From positions 19,730-83,729 of the forward strand of contig NZ_CALAEQ010000268.1 of assembly GCF_937891065.1 (NCBI RefSeq): DNA of 64,000 nucleotides, read 5' to 3'. A program made the translations under genes and the position numbers. The DNA comes from an uncultured Lutibacter sp. (GTDB lineage: Bacteria > Bacteroidota > Bacteroidia > Flavobacteriales > Flavobacteriaceae). Below are positions 17,958 through 26,469 of this stretch, piece by piece (within the stretch, counting starts at the first letter, position 1; each line of letters begins with the position of its first letter). A model generated the notes under the pieces. It did not search any database and was not told where the DNA came from. It was given only the letters and a program-made list of their open reading frames with translations.

Positions 17958-18836
17958 ATGAAAGCATATATTTTTCCAGGTCAAGGAGCGCAATTTACAG
18001 GAATGGGTTTAGATTTATACAACAACTCTCCTTTAGCAAAAGAACTTTTTGATCAAGCAAATGAAATTTTAGGATTCAATATTACAGCTATTATGTTTGA
18101 AGGAACTGCTGAAGAATTGAAACAGACAAAAGTAACACAGCCAGCTATATTTTTACATTCAGTAATTTTAGCAAAAACATTAGGTGAAGATTTTAAGCCA
18201 GAAATGGTAGCGGGGCATTCTTTAGGTGAACTATCAGCTTTGGTAGCAAATGGGGTTTTAACTTTTGAAGATGGACTTAGGTTGGTTTCAAAAAGAGCTT
18301 TAGCGATGCAAAAAGCCTGTGAAGCACAAGAATCTACAATGGCTGCAGTTTTAGGATTGGATGATGCTATTGTTGAAGAAATTTGCGCAAGTATTGATGG
18401 AATTGTGGTGGCTGCAAATTACAATTGTCCAGGACAATTGGTTATTTCAGGAGAAATTTCAGCAATTGATAAAGCGTGTGAATTATTGATTGAAAAAGGA
18501 GCAAAACGTGCCATAAAATTACCTGTAGGTGGTGCTTTTCATTCACCATTAATGGAGCCAGCAAGAGAAGAATTAGCAGCAGCAATAAAGAACACAACAT
18601 TTAGTAAGCCAATATGCCCAGTATATCAAAATGTTGTTGCAAAAGCAGTAACTAATTCTGATGAAATAAAAGAAAATTTAATAGCACAACTAACCGCGCC
18701 AGTTCGATGGACACAATCTGTTCAGCAAATGATTACTGATGGTGGTACTGAATTTTTTGAAGTTGGGCCTGGGAAAGTTTTACAAGGACTAATTAGAAAA
18801 ATAGATAGAAGTGTTGCGGCAAGTAGCGTAGCATAA
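17958..18836 (+). CDS. fabD: malonyl CoA-acyl carrier protein transacylase
   Basis: 292 aa. Loads malonate from CoA onto ACP for fatty acid synthesis. Seen: FPGQGAQFTGMG at the N-terminus, AGHSLGELSAL with the nucleophilic Ser (~88-93), an Arg in SKRALAMQKAC that holds the malonyl carboxylate, and GGAFHSPLM with the catalytic His (~197). Monocistronic here, ended by an AT-rich hairpin, and not with the rest of the fab cluster. Confidence 0.96.
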   Translation: MKAYIFPGQGAQFTGMGLDLYNNSPLAKELFDQANEILGFNITAIMFEGTAEELKQTKVTQPAIFLHSVILAKTLGEDFKPEMVAGHSLGELSALVANGVLTFEDGLRLVSKRALAMQKACEAQESTMAAVLGLDDAIVEEICASIDGIVVAANYNCPGQLVISGEISAIDKACELLIEKGAKRAIKLPVGGAFHSPLMEPAREELAAAIKNTTFSKPICPVYQNVVAKAVTNSDEIKENLIAQLTAPVRWTQSVQQMITDGGTEFFEVGPGKVLQGLIRKIDRSVAASSVA

Positions 18837-18839
18837 GTC

Positions 18840-18884
18840 TTATTTAATAAAAAATAGTGTAAAATATTTTTTTATTAAATAAAT
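18840..18884 (+). terminator. fabD terminator
   Basis: Inverted repeat TTATTTAATAAAAAA / TTTTTTATTAAATAA starting four bases after the fabD stop, with a 12-15 base loop. A/T-only stem, hence moderate confidence. Confidence 0.55.
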
Positions 18885-18889
18885 AATTT

Positions 18890-18897
18890 CATATTTG
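18890..18897 (+). promoter_or_regulatory. candidate -7 element of the ilv operon promoter
   Basis: CATATTTG differs from TAnnTTTG only at the first base and lies 10 bases before the first leader ATG. Transcription would start at about 18902-18905, so leader peptide 1 would be translated almost from the 5' end. Confidence 0.4.
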
Positions 18898-18907
18898 TCA
18901 AACATAA

Positions 18908-18973
18908 ATGAAAAACATAATTATCAATATTATTTCTATTAATGTCTCTGTGATTATTTCACAAGGAGGTTAG
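18908..18973 (+). CDS. ilv operon leader peptide 1 (Ile/Val-rich)
   Basis: 21 codons plus TAG, too short for the ORF track. The peptide begins MKNIIINIISI and ends NVSVIISQGG: eight Ile and two Val, including two Ile runs. It is followed 30 bases later by a rho-independent terminator, and its last codons and stop (AGGAGGTT, 18964-18971) are complementary to the 5' arm of that terminator. This is the layout of a translation-coupled attenuator for branched-chain amino acid genes, as known from enterobacterial ilv operons. Confidence 0.8.
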   Translation: MKNIIINIISINVSVIISQGG

Positions 18974-19036
18974 GAATGTTATTGTAGTTTATAAAAATTA
19001 TAAAACCTTCCTGTTTAATTTCAGGGAGGTTTTTTT
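18964..19036 (+). promoter_or_regulatory. attenuator 1: antiterminator segment and rho-independent terminator
   Basis: Terminator: AACCTTCCTG (19004-19013) pairs with CAGGGAGGTT (19022-19031), one U-G pair, loop of 8, then a run of T. Antiterminator: AGGAGGTT (18964-18971), covering the last sense codons and stop of leader 1, pairs with AACCTTCCT (19004-19012) with one bulged base. A ribosome stalled at the Ile/Val codons leaves the segment free and prevents the terminator; one reaching the stop covers it and lets the terminator form. Confidence 0.75.
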
Positions 19037-19047
19037 ATTAGGTAAAT

Positions 19048-19107
19048 ATGAAATACAACAATAAAAATATTTTAATTCAAATTATAATTGTCAACTTAAA
19101 AAGTTGA
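19048..19107 (+). CDS. ilv operon leader peptide 2 (Ile/Leu/Val-rich)
   Basis: 19 codons plus TGA: MKYNNKNILIQIIIVNLKS. Five Ile, two Leu and one Val, with the run IIIV near the end. It begins 11 bases after the T tract of attenuator 1 and its stop codon overlaps the antiterminator segment of a second attenuator. It would be translated only on transcripts that pass attenuator 1. Confidence 0.75.
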   Translation: MKYNNKNILIQIIIVNLKS

Positions 19108-19167
19108 TGCAAATTTTTAATGAGAAAAATTAAAGACCTGCATCATAAAAAATGTAGGTTTTTTTTA
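19103..19167 (+). promoter_or_regulatory. attenuator 2: antiterminator and rho-independent terminator
   Basis: Terminator: ACCTGCAT (19136-19143) pairs with ATGTAGGT (19152-19159), one G-U pair, followed by a T tract. Antiterminator: GATGCA (19106-19111), overlapping the leader 2 stop, pairs with TGCATC (19139-19144); the arms are extended by AATTTTT (19112-19118) with AAAAATT (19125-19131). The same logic as attenuator 1 with unrelated sequence. Confidence 0.72.
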
Positions 19168-19361
19168 TTGTGTAATCATTGTAGAAATAAATATGTAATT
19201 ACCATATTATCAATCATATAGAACTATTTAATGAATATTGGCTATTGTAAAATAAAACATAGGAAACCTTGCAAAAGAATTGACTCAATTAAATTTGTAT
19301 TTTCCTGTTAATTAAGTATTAGAGCAAGTTGTTTAAAATTATAAAAAAAGTACTAAAATAA
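19168..19361 (+). other. remainder of the ilv 5' region, with one possible internal promoter
   Basis: 194 bases between attenuator 2 and ilvD. TTG at 19269-19271 and TAAATTTG at 19290-19297 (18-base spacing) could be a promoter that bypasses both attenuators; a start near 19303 would leave a 58-base leader. Otherwise I see only a loose AGGAAA/TTTTCCT inverted pair and no third terminator. Confidence 0.3.
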
Positions 19362-21044
19362 ATGCAATTAAATAAATATAGTAAAAGAGTAACTCAAGAC
19401 CCAACTCAACCAGCTTCACAAGCAATGTTATATGCAGTTGGTCTATCTGATAATGATATGAAAAAGCCACAAGTGGGTATTGCAAGTACTGGTTTTGATG
19501 GAAACCCTTGTAATATGCATTTGAACGGAATAGCATCAAAAATTAAAGCAGAGGTAAATAAATTAGATCAAGTTGGATTAATATTTAATACTATTGGTGT
19601 AAGTGATGGTATTTCTATGGGAACTTCAGGAATGAATTATTCTTTACCCTCTCGTGATGTGATTGCAGATTCTATTGAAATAGTAATGAATGCTCAAAGT
19701 TACGACGGTTTGGTAACGGTTGTTGGTTGTGATAAAAATATGCCAGGAGCTATTATGGCAATGTTGCGTTTAAACAGGCCTTCATTAATGGTATATGGAG
19801 GAACTATTGCTTCAGGAAACTATAAAGGTCAAAAATTAAATATTGTTTCTGCTTTTGAAGCTTTAGGTCAAAAATTATCAGGTGATATTTCAGAAGAAGA
19901 TTATAAAGAAATTATAAAAAATGCCATTCCAGGTGCAGGTGCCTGTGGTGGAATGTATACTGCAAATACCATGGCTTCATCTATAGAAGCTTTAGGGTTT
20001 GCATTGCCTTACAATTCATCTATCCCTGCTGAAAACCCTTATAAAGGAGATGAAAGTGAACGAATTGCGGCTGCTATTAAAAACTTATTGGAACTAGATT
20101 TAAAACCTTTAGATATTATTACTAAAAAGTCGTTGGAAAATGCGGTTGCTTTGGTAAATGCTCTAGGAGGTTCAACAAATGCAGTTTTACATTATTTAGC
20201 TATTGCACATGCTGCTGGAATTGAATTTACATTAGATGATTTTCAGCGTGTAAGCGATAGAACTCCGTTAATTGCCGATTTAAAACCTAGCGGTGAATAT
20301 TTAATGGAAGATGTTCATGGTGTTGGAGGAACTCCAGCTGTGATGAAGTATTTGTTAGAAAAAGGGTATTTACATGGTGATTGTATGACCGTTACAGGTA
20401 AAACGCTAGCTGAAAATTTAGCCAATGTAAAAGCATTAAGTTTTGAAGATGATCAGCAAGTAATTCACCCAACAGAAAGAGCCTTAAAATCTTCCGGAAA
20501 CCTTCAAATTTTATTTGGAAACCTTGCTTTAGAAGGTTCTGTCGCTAAAATTAGTGGTAAAGAAGGAAATTTATTTGAAGGGAAAGCAGTTGTTTTTGAT
20601 GGTGAAGATAATGCAAATGCAGGAATTGGTGCAGGAAAAGTATCAAGAGGTGATGTAGTTGTAATAAGATATGTTGGACCAAGAGGTGGACCAGGAATGC
20701 CAGAAATGTTAAAACCTACTTCTATGATTATGGGAGCTGGATTAGGGAAATCAGTAGCATTAATTACTGACGGTCGTTTTTCAGGAGGAACACATGGTTT
20801 TGTAGTTGGTCATATAACACCAGAAGCCCAATCAGGAGGTGCAATTGCTCTGATAAAAGATGGGGACATTATTGTTATTGATGCTACAACTAAAACCATC
20901 AACGTACAATTAACAGATGCTGAATTAGCTGAAAGAAAATCAAAATGGACTGCACCAGCATTAAAACATACAAAAGGAATATTATATAAATATGCTAAAA
21001 CCGTTTCTTCAGCTTCTGAAGGCTGTGTAACGGATAAATTTTAA
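19362..21044 (+). CDS. ilvD: dihydroxy-acid dehydratase
   Basis: 560 aa, full length. Dehydrates dihydroxy-isovalerate and dihydroxy-methylvalerate to the 2-oxo acids in Val/Ile synthesis. Iron-sulfur ligands are visible in GNPCNMH (~51), [11 protein letters not shown] (~126) and [14 protein letters not shown] (~198). The C-terminal domain shows [16 protein letters not shown]. First gene of ilvD-ilvB-ilvN-ilvC-ilvA; the ilvB start follows four bases after the stop. Confidence 0.98.
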   Translation: MQLNKYSKRVTQDPTQPASQAMLYAVGLSDNDMKKPQVGIASTGFDGNPCNMHLNGIASKIKAEVNKLDQVGLIFNTIGVSDGISMGTSGMNYSLPSRDVIADSIEIVMNAQSYDGLVTVVGCDKNMPGAIMAMLRLNRPSLMVYGGTIASGNYKGQKLNIVSAFEALGQKLSGDISEEDYKEIIKNAIPGAGACGGMYTANTMASSIEALGFALPYNSSIPAENPYKGDESERIAAAIKNLLELDLKPLDIITKKSLENAVALVNALGGSTNAVLHYLAIAHAAGIEFTLDDFQRVSDRTPLIADLKPSGEYLMEDVHGVGGTPAVMKYLLEKGYLHGDCMTVTGKTLAENLANVKALSFEDDQQVIHPTERALKSSGNLQILFGNLALEGSVAKISGKEGNLFEGKAVVFDGEDNANAGIGAGKVSRGDVVVIRYVGPRGGPGMPEMLKPTSMIMGAGLGKSVALITDGRFSGGTHGFVVGHITPEAQSGGAIALIKDGDIIVIDATTKTINVQLTDAELAERKSKWTAPALKHTKGILYKYAKTVSSASEGCVTDKF

Positions 21045-21048
21045 ATAT

Positions 21049-22782
21049 ATGGAGACTTTGAATACAAAAGTTAATGAGGTGAAAACTTCAAAAACTGTAA
21101 AAATAACAGGAGCTGAAGCAGTAATTAAATGTTTATTGGCTGAAGGAGTAGATTTGGCTTATGGTTACCCTGGTGGTGCTATTATGCCTGTGTACGATGA
21201 AATTTACAAATATCAGGATCAATTTCATCATGTGTTAACACGTCATGAACAAGGTGCAATACACGCAGCACAAGGTTTTGCACGTGTAACAGGAAAAGTA
21301 GGGATGGTTTTTGCAACTTCTGGCCCTGGAGCAACTAATTTAGTAACGGGTATTGCTGATGCTCAAATAGATTCAACTCCGTTGGTTTGTATAACTGGCC
21401 AAGTTGGATCACATTTATTGGGTTCTGATGCTTTTCAAGAAACAGATATTATTGGTATCTCAACTCCAGTTACTAAATGGAATTATCAAGTTACCAAAGC
21501 TTCAGAAATTCCTGAAATAATTGCCAAAGCGTTTTATATTGCAAAATCGGGTCGTCCAGGTCCAGTTTTAATTGATATCACAAAAGATGCGCAGTTTGGA
21601 GAATTAGATTATTCATATAAAAAATGTGAGAAAGTTAGAAGTTATAAAGCTGTTCCAAAATTAAATATTGAAAAGGTTAAAGAAGCTGCGGAGTTAATTA
21701 ATAGCGCAAAAAAACCATTTATAGTTTGGGGACAAGGTGTTATTCTTGGTGGAGCAGAGCAAGAGTTCAAAAAATTTATTGAAAAAACTAATATACCGTC
21801 GGCTTGTACAGGTTTAGGTCTTTCAGCATTGGAAACGGCACATCCGTTACATGTTGGAATGGTTGGGATGCACGGAAATTATGCACCAAATGTTTTAACT
21901 AATTCGTGTGATGTTTTGATTGCTATTGGAATGCGTTTTGACGATAGGGTTACTGGAAATTTAGCAACCTACGCAAAACAAGCCAAAGTTATTCATTTTG
22001 AAATTGACCCTGCTGAAGTTGATAAAAATGTAAAAACTGATATTGCTGTTATAGCGGATGTTAAAGAAACATTGACTAAAATTATGCAGTTTGTAGATAA
22101 AGGTGAGCATAAAGAATGGATGACAGCGTTTGATAAGTTATATCAAATTGAAGTAAATGAAGTAATTAACGATCAGTTAAATCCTACAAAACAAGGATTA
22201 ACTATGGGTGAAGTTTTAGGAGGAATCAACAAAGAAACGAATGGAGATGCCATTATAGTTTCAGATGTTGGTCAGCATCAAATGTTTGCTTGGCGTTATG
22301 CTAATTTTGTAAAAACAAGAAGCAATGTAACTTCAGGAGGTTTAGGAACTATGGGATTTGCATTACCAGCAGCTATCGGTGCAAAAATGGGAGCGCCAGA
22401 TCGTGAAGTGGTTGCTATTATTGGTGATGGAGGTTATCAAATGACGTGTAATGAATTGGGGACTATTCTTCAAACAAAAGCCGCAGTTAAAATTGTGGTT
22501 TTAAATAATAGTTATTTAGGAATGGTACGTCAATGGCAAGAGTTATTTTTTGACAAGCGGTATGCTTCAACAGAAATGGTAAGTCCAAATTTTGTGAAAC
22601 TAGCAGAAGCTTATGATATTGAAGCTGTTAAGGTTTCAAAAAGAGAAGATTTAGCAGGCGCTATAAAAACAATGATGGCATCAAAAGAAGCCTATTTTTT
22701 GGAAGTTGTTATAGAACAAGAAGATAATATATTTCCAATGATACCAACAGGAGCAAGTGTTTCAGATATAAGATTAAGTTAA
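21049..22782 (+). CDS. ilvB: acetolactate synthase large (catalytic) subunit
   Basis: 577 aa ThDP enzyme making acetolactate or acetohydroxybutyrate. Seen: AYGYPGGAIMPVYDEI with the catalytic Glu later in RHEQGAIHAAQGFAR (~67), FATSGPGATN, LGTMGFALPAAIGAK and the ThDP/Mg motif GDGGYQMTCNELGTI..LNNSYLGMVRQWQE (~475-505). Length and sequence are of the biosynthetic, FAD-dependent type, and the regulatory subunit gene follows two bases downstream. Confidence 0.97.
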   Translation: METLNTKVNEVKTSKTVKITGAEAVIKCLLAEGVDLAYGYPGGAIMPVYDEIYKYQDQFHHVLTRHEQGAIHAAQGFARVTGKVGMVFATSGPGATNLVTGIADAQIDSTPLVCITGQVGSHLLGSDAFQETDIIGISTPVTKWNYQVTKASEIPEIIAKAFYIAKSGRPGPVLIDITKDAQFGELDYSYKKCEKVRSYKAVPKLNIEKVKEAAELINSAKKPFIVWGQGVILGGAEQEFKKFIEKTNIPSACTGLGLSALETAHPLHVGMVGMHGNYAPNVLTNSCDVLIAIGMRFDDRVTGNLATYAKQAKVIHFEIDPAEVDKNVKTDIAVIADVKETLTKIMQFVDKGEHKEWMTAFDKLYQIEVNEVINDQLNPTKQGLTMGEVLGGINKETNGDAIIVSDVGQHQMFAWRYANFVKTRSNVTSGGLGTMGFALPAAIGAKMGAPDREVVAIIGDGGYQMTCNELGTILQTKAAVKIVVLNNSYLGMVRQWQELFFDKRYASTEMVSPNFVKLAEAYDIEAVKVSKREDLAGAIKTMMASKEAYFLEVVIEQEDNIFPMIPTGASVSDIRLS

Positions 22783-22784
22783 TT

Positions 22785-23306
22785 ATGGAAGAGAATAAAA
22801 ATTTTACAGTTTCAGTTTACACTGAAAATAATATAGGAATATTAAATCGCCTTTCGGCAATATTTTTAAAACGTCATATTAATATTGAAAGTATGACTGT
22901 TTCTAAATCTGAAATAGAGCATGTTCATAGATTTACATTTGTAGTAATTGTGCCAGAAACGTTGATTAGAAAAGTGGTTCTTCAGTTAGAAAAACAAATT
23001 GAAGTTATTGGCGCTTATTATCACACTGAAGATGAAATTATTTATCATGAAACAGCCTTATTTAAAATTTCTTCAGAACATTTATACGATGATAAAATTC
23101 AAGATAAAATGAAATTTAGAAGAGCGCACATTATTTCTATTACAGAACGATGGTTTGTAATAGAAGCAAGTGGTTTAAAAGAAGACATAGATAATATGTA
23201 TGAAAAATTAAAACCATTTGGCTTATTACAATTTGTGCGATCAGGACGAATTGCAATTACAAAGCCTAAAATGGCAATATCAGAAATATTAGCAGAGATT
23301 AATTAA
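22785..23306 (+). CDS. ilvN: acetolactate synthase small (regulatory) subunit
   Basis: 173 aa. N-terminal ACT domain [34 protein letters not shown] (~6-39), which binds Val for feedback control in the family, and a C-terminal second ALS-type domain ([19 protein letters not shown]). Sits directly behind ilvB as usual. Confidence 0.96.
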   Translation: MEENKNFTVSVYTENNIGILNRLSAIFLKRHINIESMTVSKSEIEHVHRFTFVVIVPETLIRKVVLQLEKQIEVIGAYYHTEDEIIYHETALFKISSEHLYDDKIQDKMKFRRAHIISITERWFVIEASGLKEDIDNMYEKLKPFGLLQFVRSGRIAITKPKMAISEILAEIN

Positions 23307-23325
23307 AAGAATAAAAAATATAAAA

Positions 23326-24798
23326 ATGGCAAATTATTTTAACACACTTTCTTTAAGAGATAAATTAGATCAATTAGGAAAATGTAGATTTATGGAATCT
23401 TCAGAATTTAGTGAAGGTGTTGAAGCATTAAAAGGTAAAAAAATTGTGATTGTTGGTTGTGGAGCTCAAGGTTTAAACCAAGGTTTAAATATGAGAGATT
23501 CAGGATTGGACGTTTCTTATACATTAAGACCAGCAGCAATTTCAGAAAAAAGACAATCGTTTTTAAATGCATCTCAAAACAATTTTAGTGTTGGTACGTA
23601 TGAAGAAATGATTCCAACGGCTGATTTGTTAATTAACTTAACGCCTGATAAACAACATACTGCTGTAGTTTCTGCTGTAATGCCTTTAATGAAAAAAGGT
23701 GCTACGTTATCATATTCTCACGGTTTTAATATAGTTGAAGAAGGAATGCAAGTTCGTAAAGATATAACGGTTATTATGGTTGCTCCAAAATCACCAGGTT
23801 CTGAAGTTCGTGAAGAATTTAAGAGAGGTTTTGGTGTGCCAACATTAATTGCTGTGCATCCTGAAAATGATCCAGAAGGAAAAGGATGGGATTATGCAAA
23901 AGCATACGCTGTAGGAACTGGAGGTCATACTGCAGGAGTTTTAGAATCATCTTTTGTTGCTGAAGTAAAATCAGATTTAATGGGTGAACAAACAATTCTT
24001 TGTGGTTTGTTACAAACAGGTTCTATTTTATGTTTCGATAAAATGGTTGCTGAAGGGATTGATAAAGGTTATGCTTCAAAATTAATTCAATACGGTTGGG
24101 AAACAGTTACAGAAGCCTTAAAATATGGTGGAATTACAAATATGATGGATCGTTTATCTAATCCTGCAAAAGTTGCCGCATTTGAAGTTTCAGAAGAATT
24201 AAAAGATATAATGCGTCCTCTTTTTCAAAAACATATGGATGATATTATGTCTGGTCATTTTTCAAAAACAATGATGGAAGATTGGGCAAATGACGATGTC
24301 AATTTGTTAACTTGGAGAGCCGCAACTGGTGAAACTGCCTTTGAAAAAACACCTGCTTCCGCTGTTGATATTTCAGAACAAGAATATTTTGATAATGGTG
24401 TGTTAATGGTTGCAATGGTTAAAGCTGGTGTAGAATTAGCTTTTGAAGCAATGACAGAATCAGGAATTATTGAAGAATCTGCATATTATGAATCGTTACA
24501 CGAAACACCTTTAATTGCAAATACAATTGCAAGAAAAAAATTATTTGAAATGAATCGTGTAATTTCTGATACTGCGGAGTACGGTTGTTATTTATTTGAC
24601 CACGCTTGTAAGCCTTTAATTGCTGATTATGTGAAAAATGCACCTAGTAATTTAATTGGAAGATCTTTTAATGATGGCTCAAATAGTGTTGATAATAAAG
24701 AATTAATTGAGGTAAACTCAGCAATTAGAAATCACCCAGTAGAAGATATTGGAGCATATTTACGAGAGTCTATGACTGCGATGATAAAAATAGTTTAA
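23326..24798 (+). CDS. ilvC: ketol-acid reductoisomerase, class II (long form)
   Basis: 490 aa, the long (class II, E. coli-like) form with duplicated C-terminal helical domain rather than the ~330 aa class I form. The Rossmann motif is [20 protein letters not shown] (~40-59); [22 protein letters not shown] (~151-172), [18 protein letters not shown] (~212-229, metal-binding Asp/Glu) and [16 protein letters not shown] follow. Converts acetolactate to dihydroxy-isovalerate with NADPH. Confidence 0.97.
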   Translation: MANYFNTLSLRDKLDQLGKCRFMESSEFSEGVEALKGKKIVIVGCGAQGLNQGLNMRDSGLDVSYTLRPAAISEKRQSFLNASQNNFSVGTYEEMIPTADLLINLTPDKQHTAVVSAVMPLMKKGATLSYSHGFNIVEEGMQVRKDITVIMVAPKSPGSEVREEFKRGFGVPTLIAVHPENDPEGKGWDYAKAYAVGTGGHTAGVLESSFVAEVKSDLMGEQTILCGLLQTGSILCFDKMVAEGIDKGYASKLIQYGWETVTEALKYGGITNMMDRLSNPAKVAAFEVSEELKDIMRPLFQKHMDDIMSGHFSKTMMEDWANDDVNLLTWRAATGETAFEKTPASAVDISEQEYFDNGVLMVAMVKAGVELAFEAMTESGIIEESAYYESLHETPLIANTIARKKLFEMNRVISDTAEYGCYLFDHACKPLIADYVKNAPSNLIGRSFNDGSNSVDNKELIEVNSAIRNHPVEDIGAYLRESMTAMIKIV

Positions 24799-24822
24799 TT
24801 TAAATTTTGTAATAACCTTTTA

Positions 24823-26085
24823 TTGGAAACAACTATCAAAAATAGCATTTCATTAGAAAAAATATATAAAGCTCAACATAATATCAAAGGAGTTGTAGAA
24901 CAAACTCCTTTGGTTTTTATGAAGAATTTTTCTGAGCGTTATCAAGCTAAAATCTACTTTAAAAGAGAAGATTTACAAGTAGTTCGTTCTTATAAAATTA
25001 GAGGTGCTTATAATAAAATTCAAGGTTTATCAAAAGATGAATTAGAAAACGGAATTGTTTGCGCAAGTGCTGGTAATCATGCGCAAGGAGTTGCTTATGC
25101 TTGTCAGAAATTAAAAGTTCAAGGAACTATTTTTATGCCTGTAACAACATCGCATCAAAAAATTGATCAGGTAAAAATGTTTGGTAGGGAGTTCGTTTCA
25201 ATTCAACTTTTTGGAGATAGTTTTGATGATAGTCAGAAAGCAGCAGCAGAATTTTGTGAAACAACTAAGAGTACATTTGTACATCCTTTTGATGATTTAG
25301 ATGTAATTGCTGGACAAGGAACTGTTGGTTTAGAAATATTAAATGATAGTAAATCTCAAATAGATTATCTATTTCTTCCAGTTGGTGGTGGAGGTTTAGC
25401 TTCAGGTGTTGGTAGTGTTTTTAAAGCGTTAAGTCCGTTAACAAAAATTATTGGTGTTGAACCAGCTGGTGCACCTTCTTTAACTAACTCTTTAAAAAAA
25501 GGCGTAAATACTACGTTAAATGAGATAGATAATTTTGTAGATGGAGCTGCGGTAAAAAGAATTGGTGAATTAAATTTTGAAATTTGTAAAAATTTATTGG
25601 ATAGTACAGATTTAATTTGCGAAGGACTTATTTGTTCAACAATTTTAAAAGTATATAATGAAAATGCGATGGTTGTTGAGCCTGCTGGAGCATTATCTAT
25701 AGCTGCTCTTGAAGATTATAAAGAAGAAATAAAAGGAAAAACAATTGTTTGTGTTGTGAGCGGTGGTAATAATGATATTACCCGAATGGAAGAAATGAAA
25801 GAACGAGCGTTATTTTATGAAGGATTAAAGCATTATTTTATCATTAAATTTCCACAGAGAGCAGGAGCTTTAAAAGAATTTGTGGTTGATGTTTTAGGCC
25901 CGAATGATGATATTGCCTATTTTGAATATACAAAAAAGCATAACAGAGATAAAGGTCCGGCTGTGGTTGGAATTGAATTGGATTCAAAAGAAGATTTTGA
26001 ACCACTTTTGTCAAGAATGAAACAAAAAGGATTTTTAGGTGAATATTTGAATGAGAAACCTGAGTTGTTTCAGTTTTTAGTTTAA
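24823..26085 (+). CDS. ilvA: threonine ammonia-lyase (threonine dehydratase)
   Basis: 420 aa, PLP enzyme giving 2-oxobutyrate for Ile. Start is TTG at 24823, 24 bases after ilvC; no in-frame ATG occurs before the conserved domain (first Met at ~33), so a TTG start is required. PLP Lys in VRSYKIRGAYNKI (~57); phosphate loop PVGGGGLASGV (~187). The C-terminal ~85 residues (FPQRAGALKEFVVDVLGPNDDI) are a single ACT-like regulatory domain, shorter than the double domain of E. coli IlvA. Last gene of the operon. Confidence 0.95.
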   Translation: METTIKNSISLEKIYKAQHNIKGVVEQTPLVFMKNFSERYQAKIYFKREDLQVVRSYKIRGAYNKIQGLSKDELENGIVCASAGNHAQGVAYACQKLKVQGTIFMPVTTSHQKIDQVKMFGREFVSIQLFGDSFDDSQKAAAEFCETTKSTFVHPFDDLDVIAGQGTVGLEILNDSKSQIDYLFLPVGGGGLASGVGSVFKALSPLTKIIGVEPAGAPSLTNSLKKGVNTTLNEIDNFVDGAAVKRIGELNFEICKNLLDSTDLICEGLICSTILKVYNENAMVVEPAGALSIAALEDYKEEIKGKTIVCVVSGGNNDITRMEEMKERALFYEGLKHYFIIKFPQRAGALKEFVVDVLGPNDDIAYFEYTKKHNRDKGPAVVGIELDSKEDFEPLLSRMKQKGFLGEYLNEKPELFQFLV

Positions 26086-26469
26086 ATAACAAAAAATAGA
26101 CAATTTGTTAAATAATTAACAAACTTAATAGCGTCTAAAATATTTTATGTACTATTGTACCAATGAAAATAAATAATTTAAATACAACTGTAAATTTCCC
26201 CCGCTGCTTTGCTGACGTTTATCGCTGTGCGCGCTAATTATTCCTTATAAAAACAGTTTATTAATTTTCATTTATCACTAAATTATTTTGCAATCACTTT
26301 CTAACATCATATTTATTTCAGCTTTAACACTAATTGTTTTAGAAGTATTAGTGCTACGCTTTTCCATTCGCCGCCGTCCCTTGAGGGCGTAATCTTATTT
26401 TGAAAACGATGCGTTCGTTTTCCCTCTCAAACAACATCAATTAATTTTTTAACATTTAAAAAGTAAACA
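26086..26469 (+). other. 384-base intergenic/leader region before the arginine operon
   Basis: No gene long enough for the ORF track. It contains a candidate 24-codon leader ORF with Arg codons (separate entry), an AT-rich inverted pair CACTAAT / ATTAGTG (~26324-26352), GC-rich patches unlike the surroundings (CCCCCGCTGC at ~26198, CGCCGCCGTCCC at ~26369), and a perfect hairpin GAAAACGA-TGCGT-TCGTTTTC (~26401-26421) without a T tract. No clear rho-independent terminator. A TACTATTG at ~26151-26158 is one base off the -7 consensus. Confidence 0.4.
26163..26237 (+). CDS. candidate arginine-operon leader peptide
   Basis: 24 codons plus TAA ending NFPRCFADVYRCAR. Three CGC Arg codons lie in the last eleven codons, including the last sense codon. 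CGC is scarce in this AT-rich window, where Arg is mostly AGA or CGT. It begins about 5-10 bases behind a weak -7 element, as ilv leader 1 does. However, no matching terminator or antiterminator is visible, so this may be a chance ORF in a GC-rich insertion. Confidence 0.3.
   Translation: MKINNLNTTVNFPRCFADVYRCAR

Noticed and set aside
17883-17993. N-terminal extension of the YhhQ-type transporter
   Set aside because: It would overlap the start and promoter of fabD and has no conserved sequence.
19231-19311. 26-codon ORF (MNIGYCKIKH...) as a third ilv leader
   Set aside because: Few Ile/Val/Leu codons, no run of them, and no terminator follows.
26278-26367. Minus-strand 29-codon ORF beginning MEKRSTNTSK in the arg leader region
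   Set aside because: Short, no recognisable family and opposite to the expected operon transcript; kept only as a note because the region is odd.
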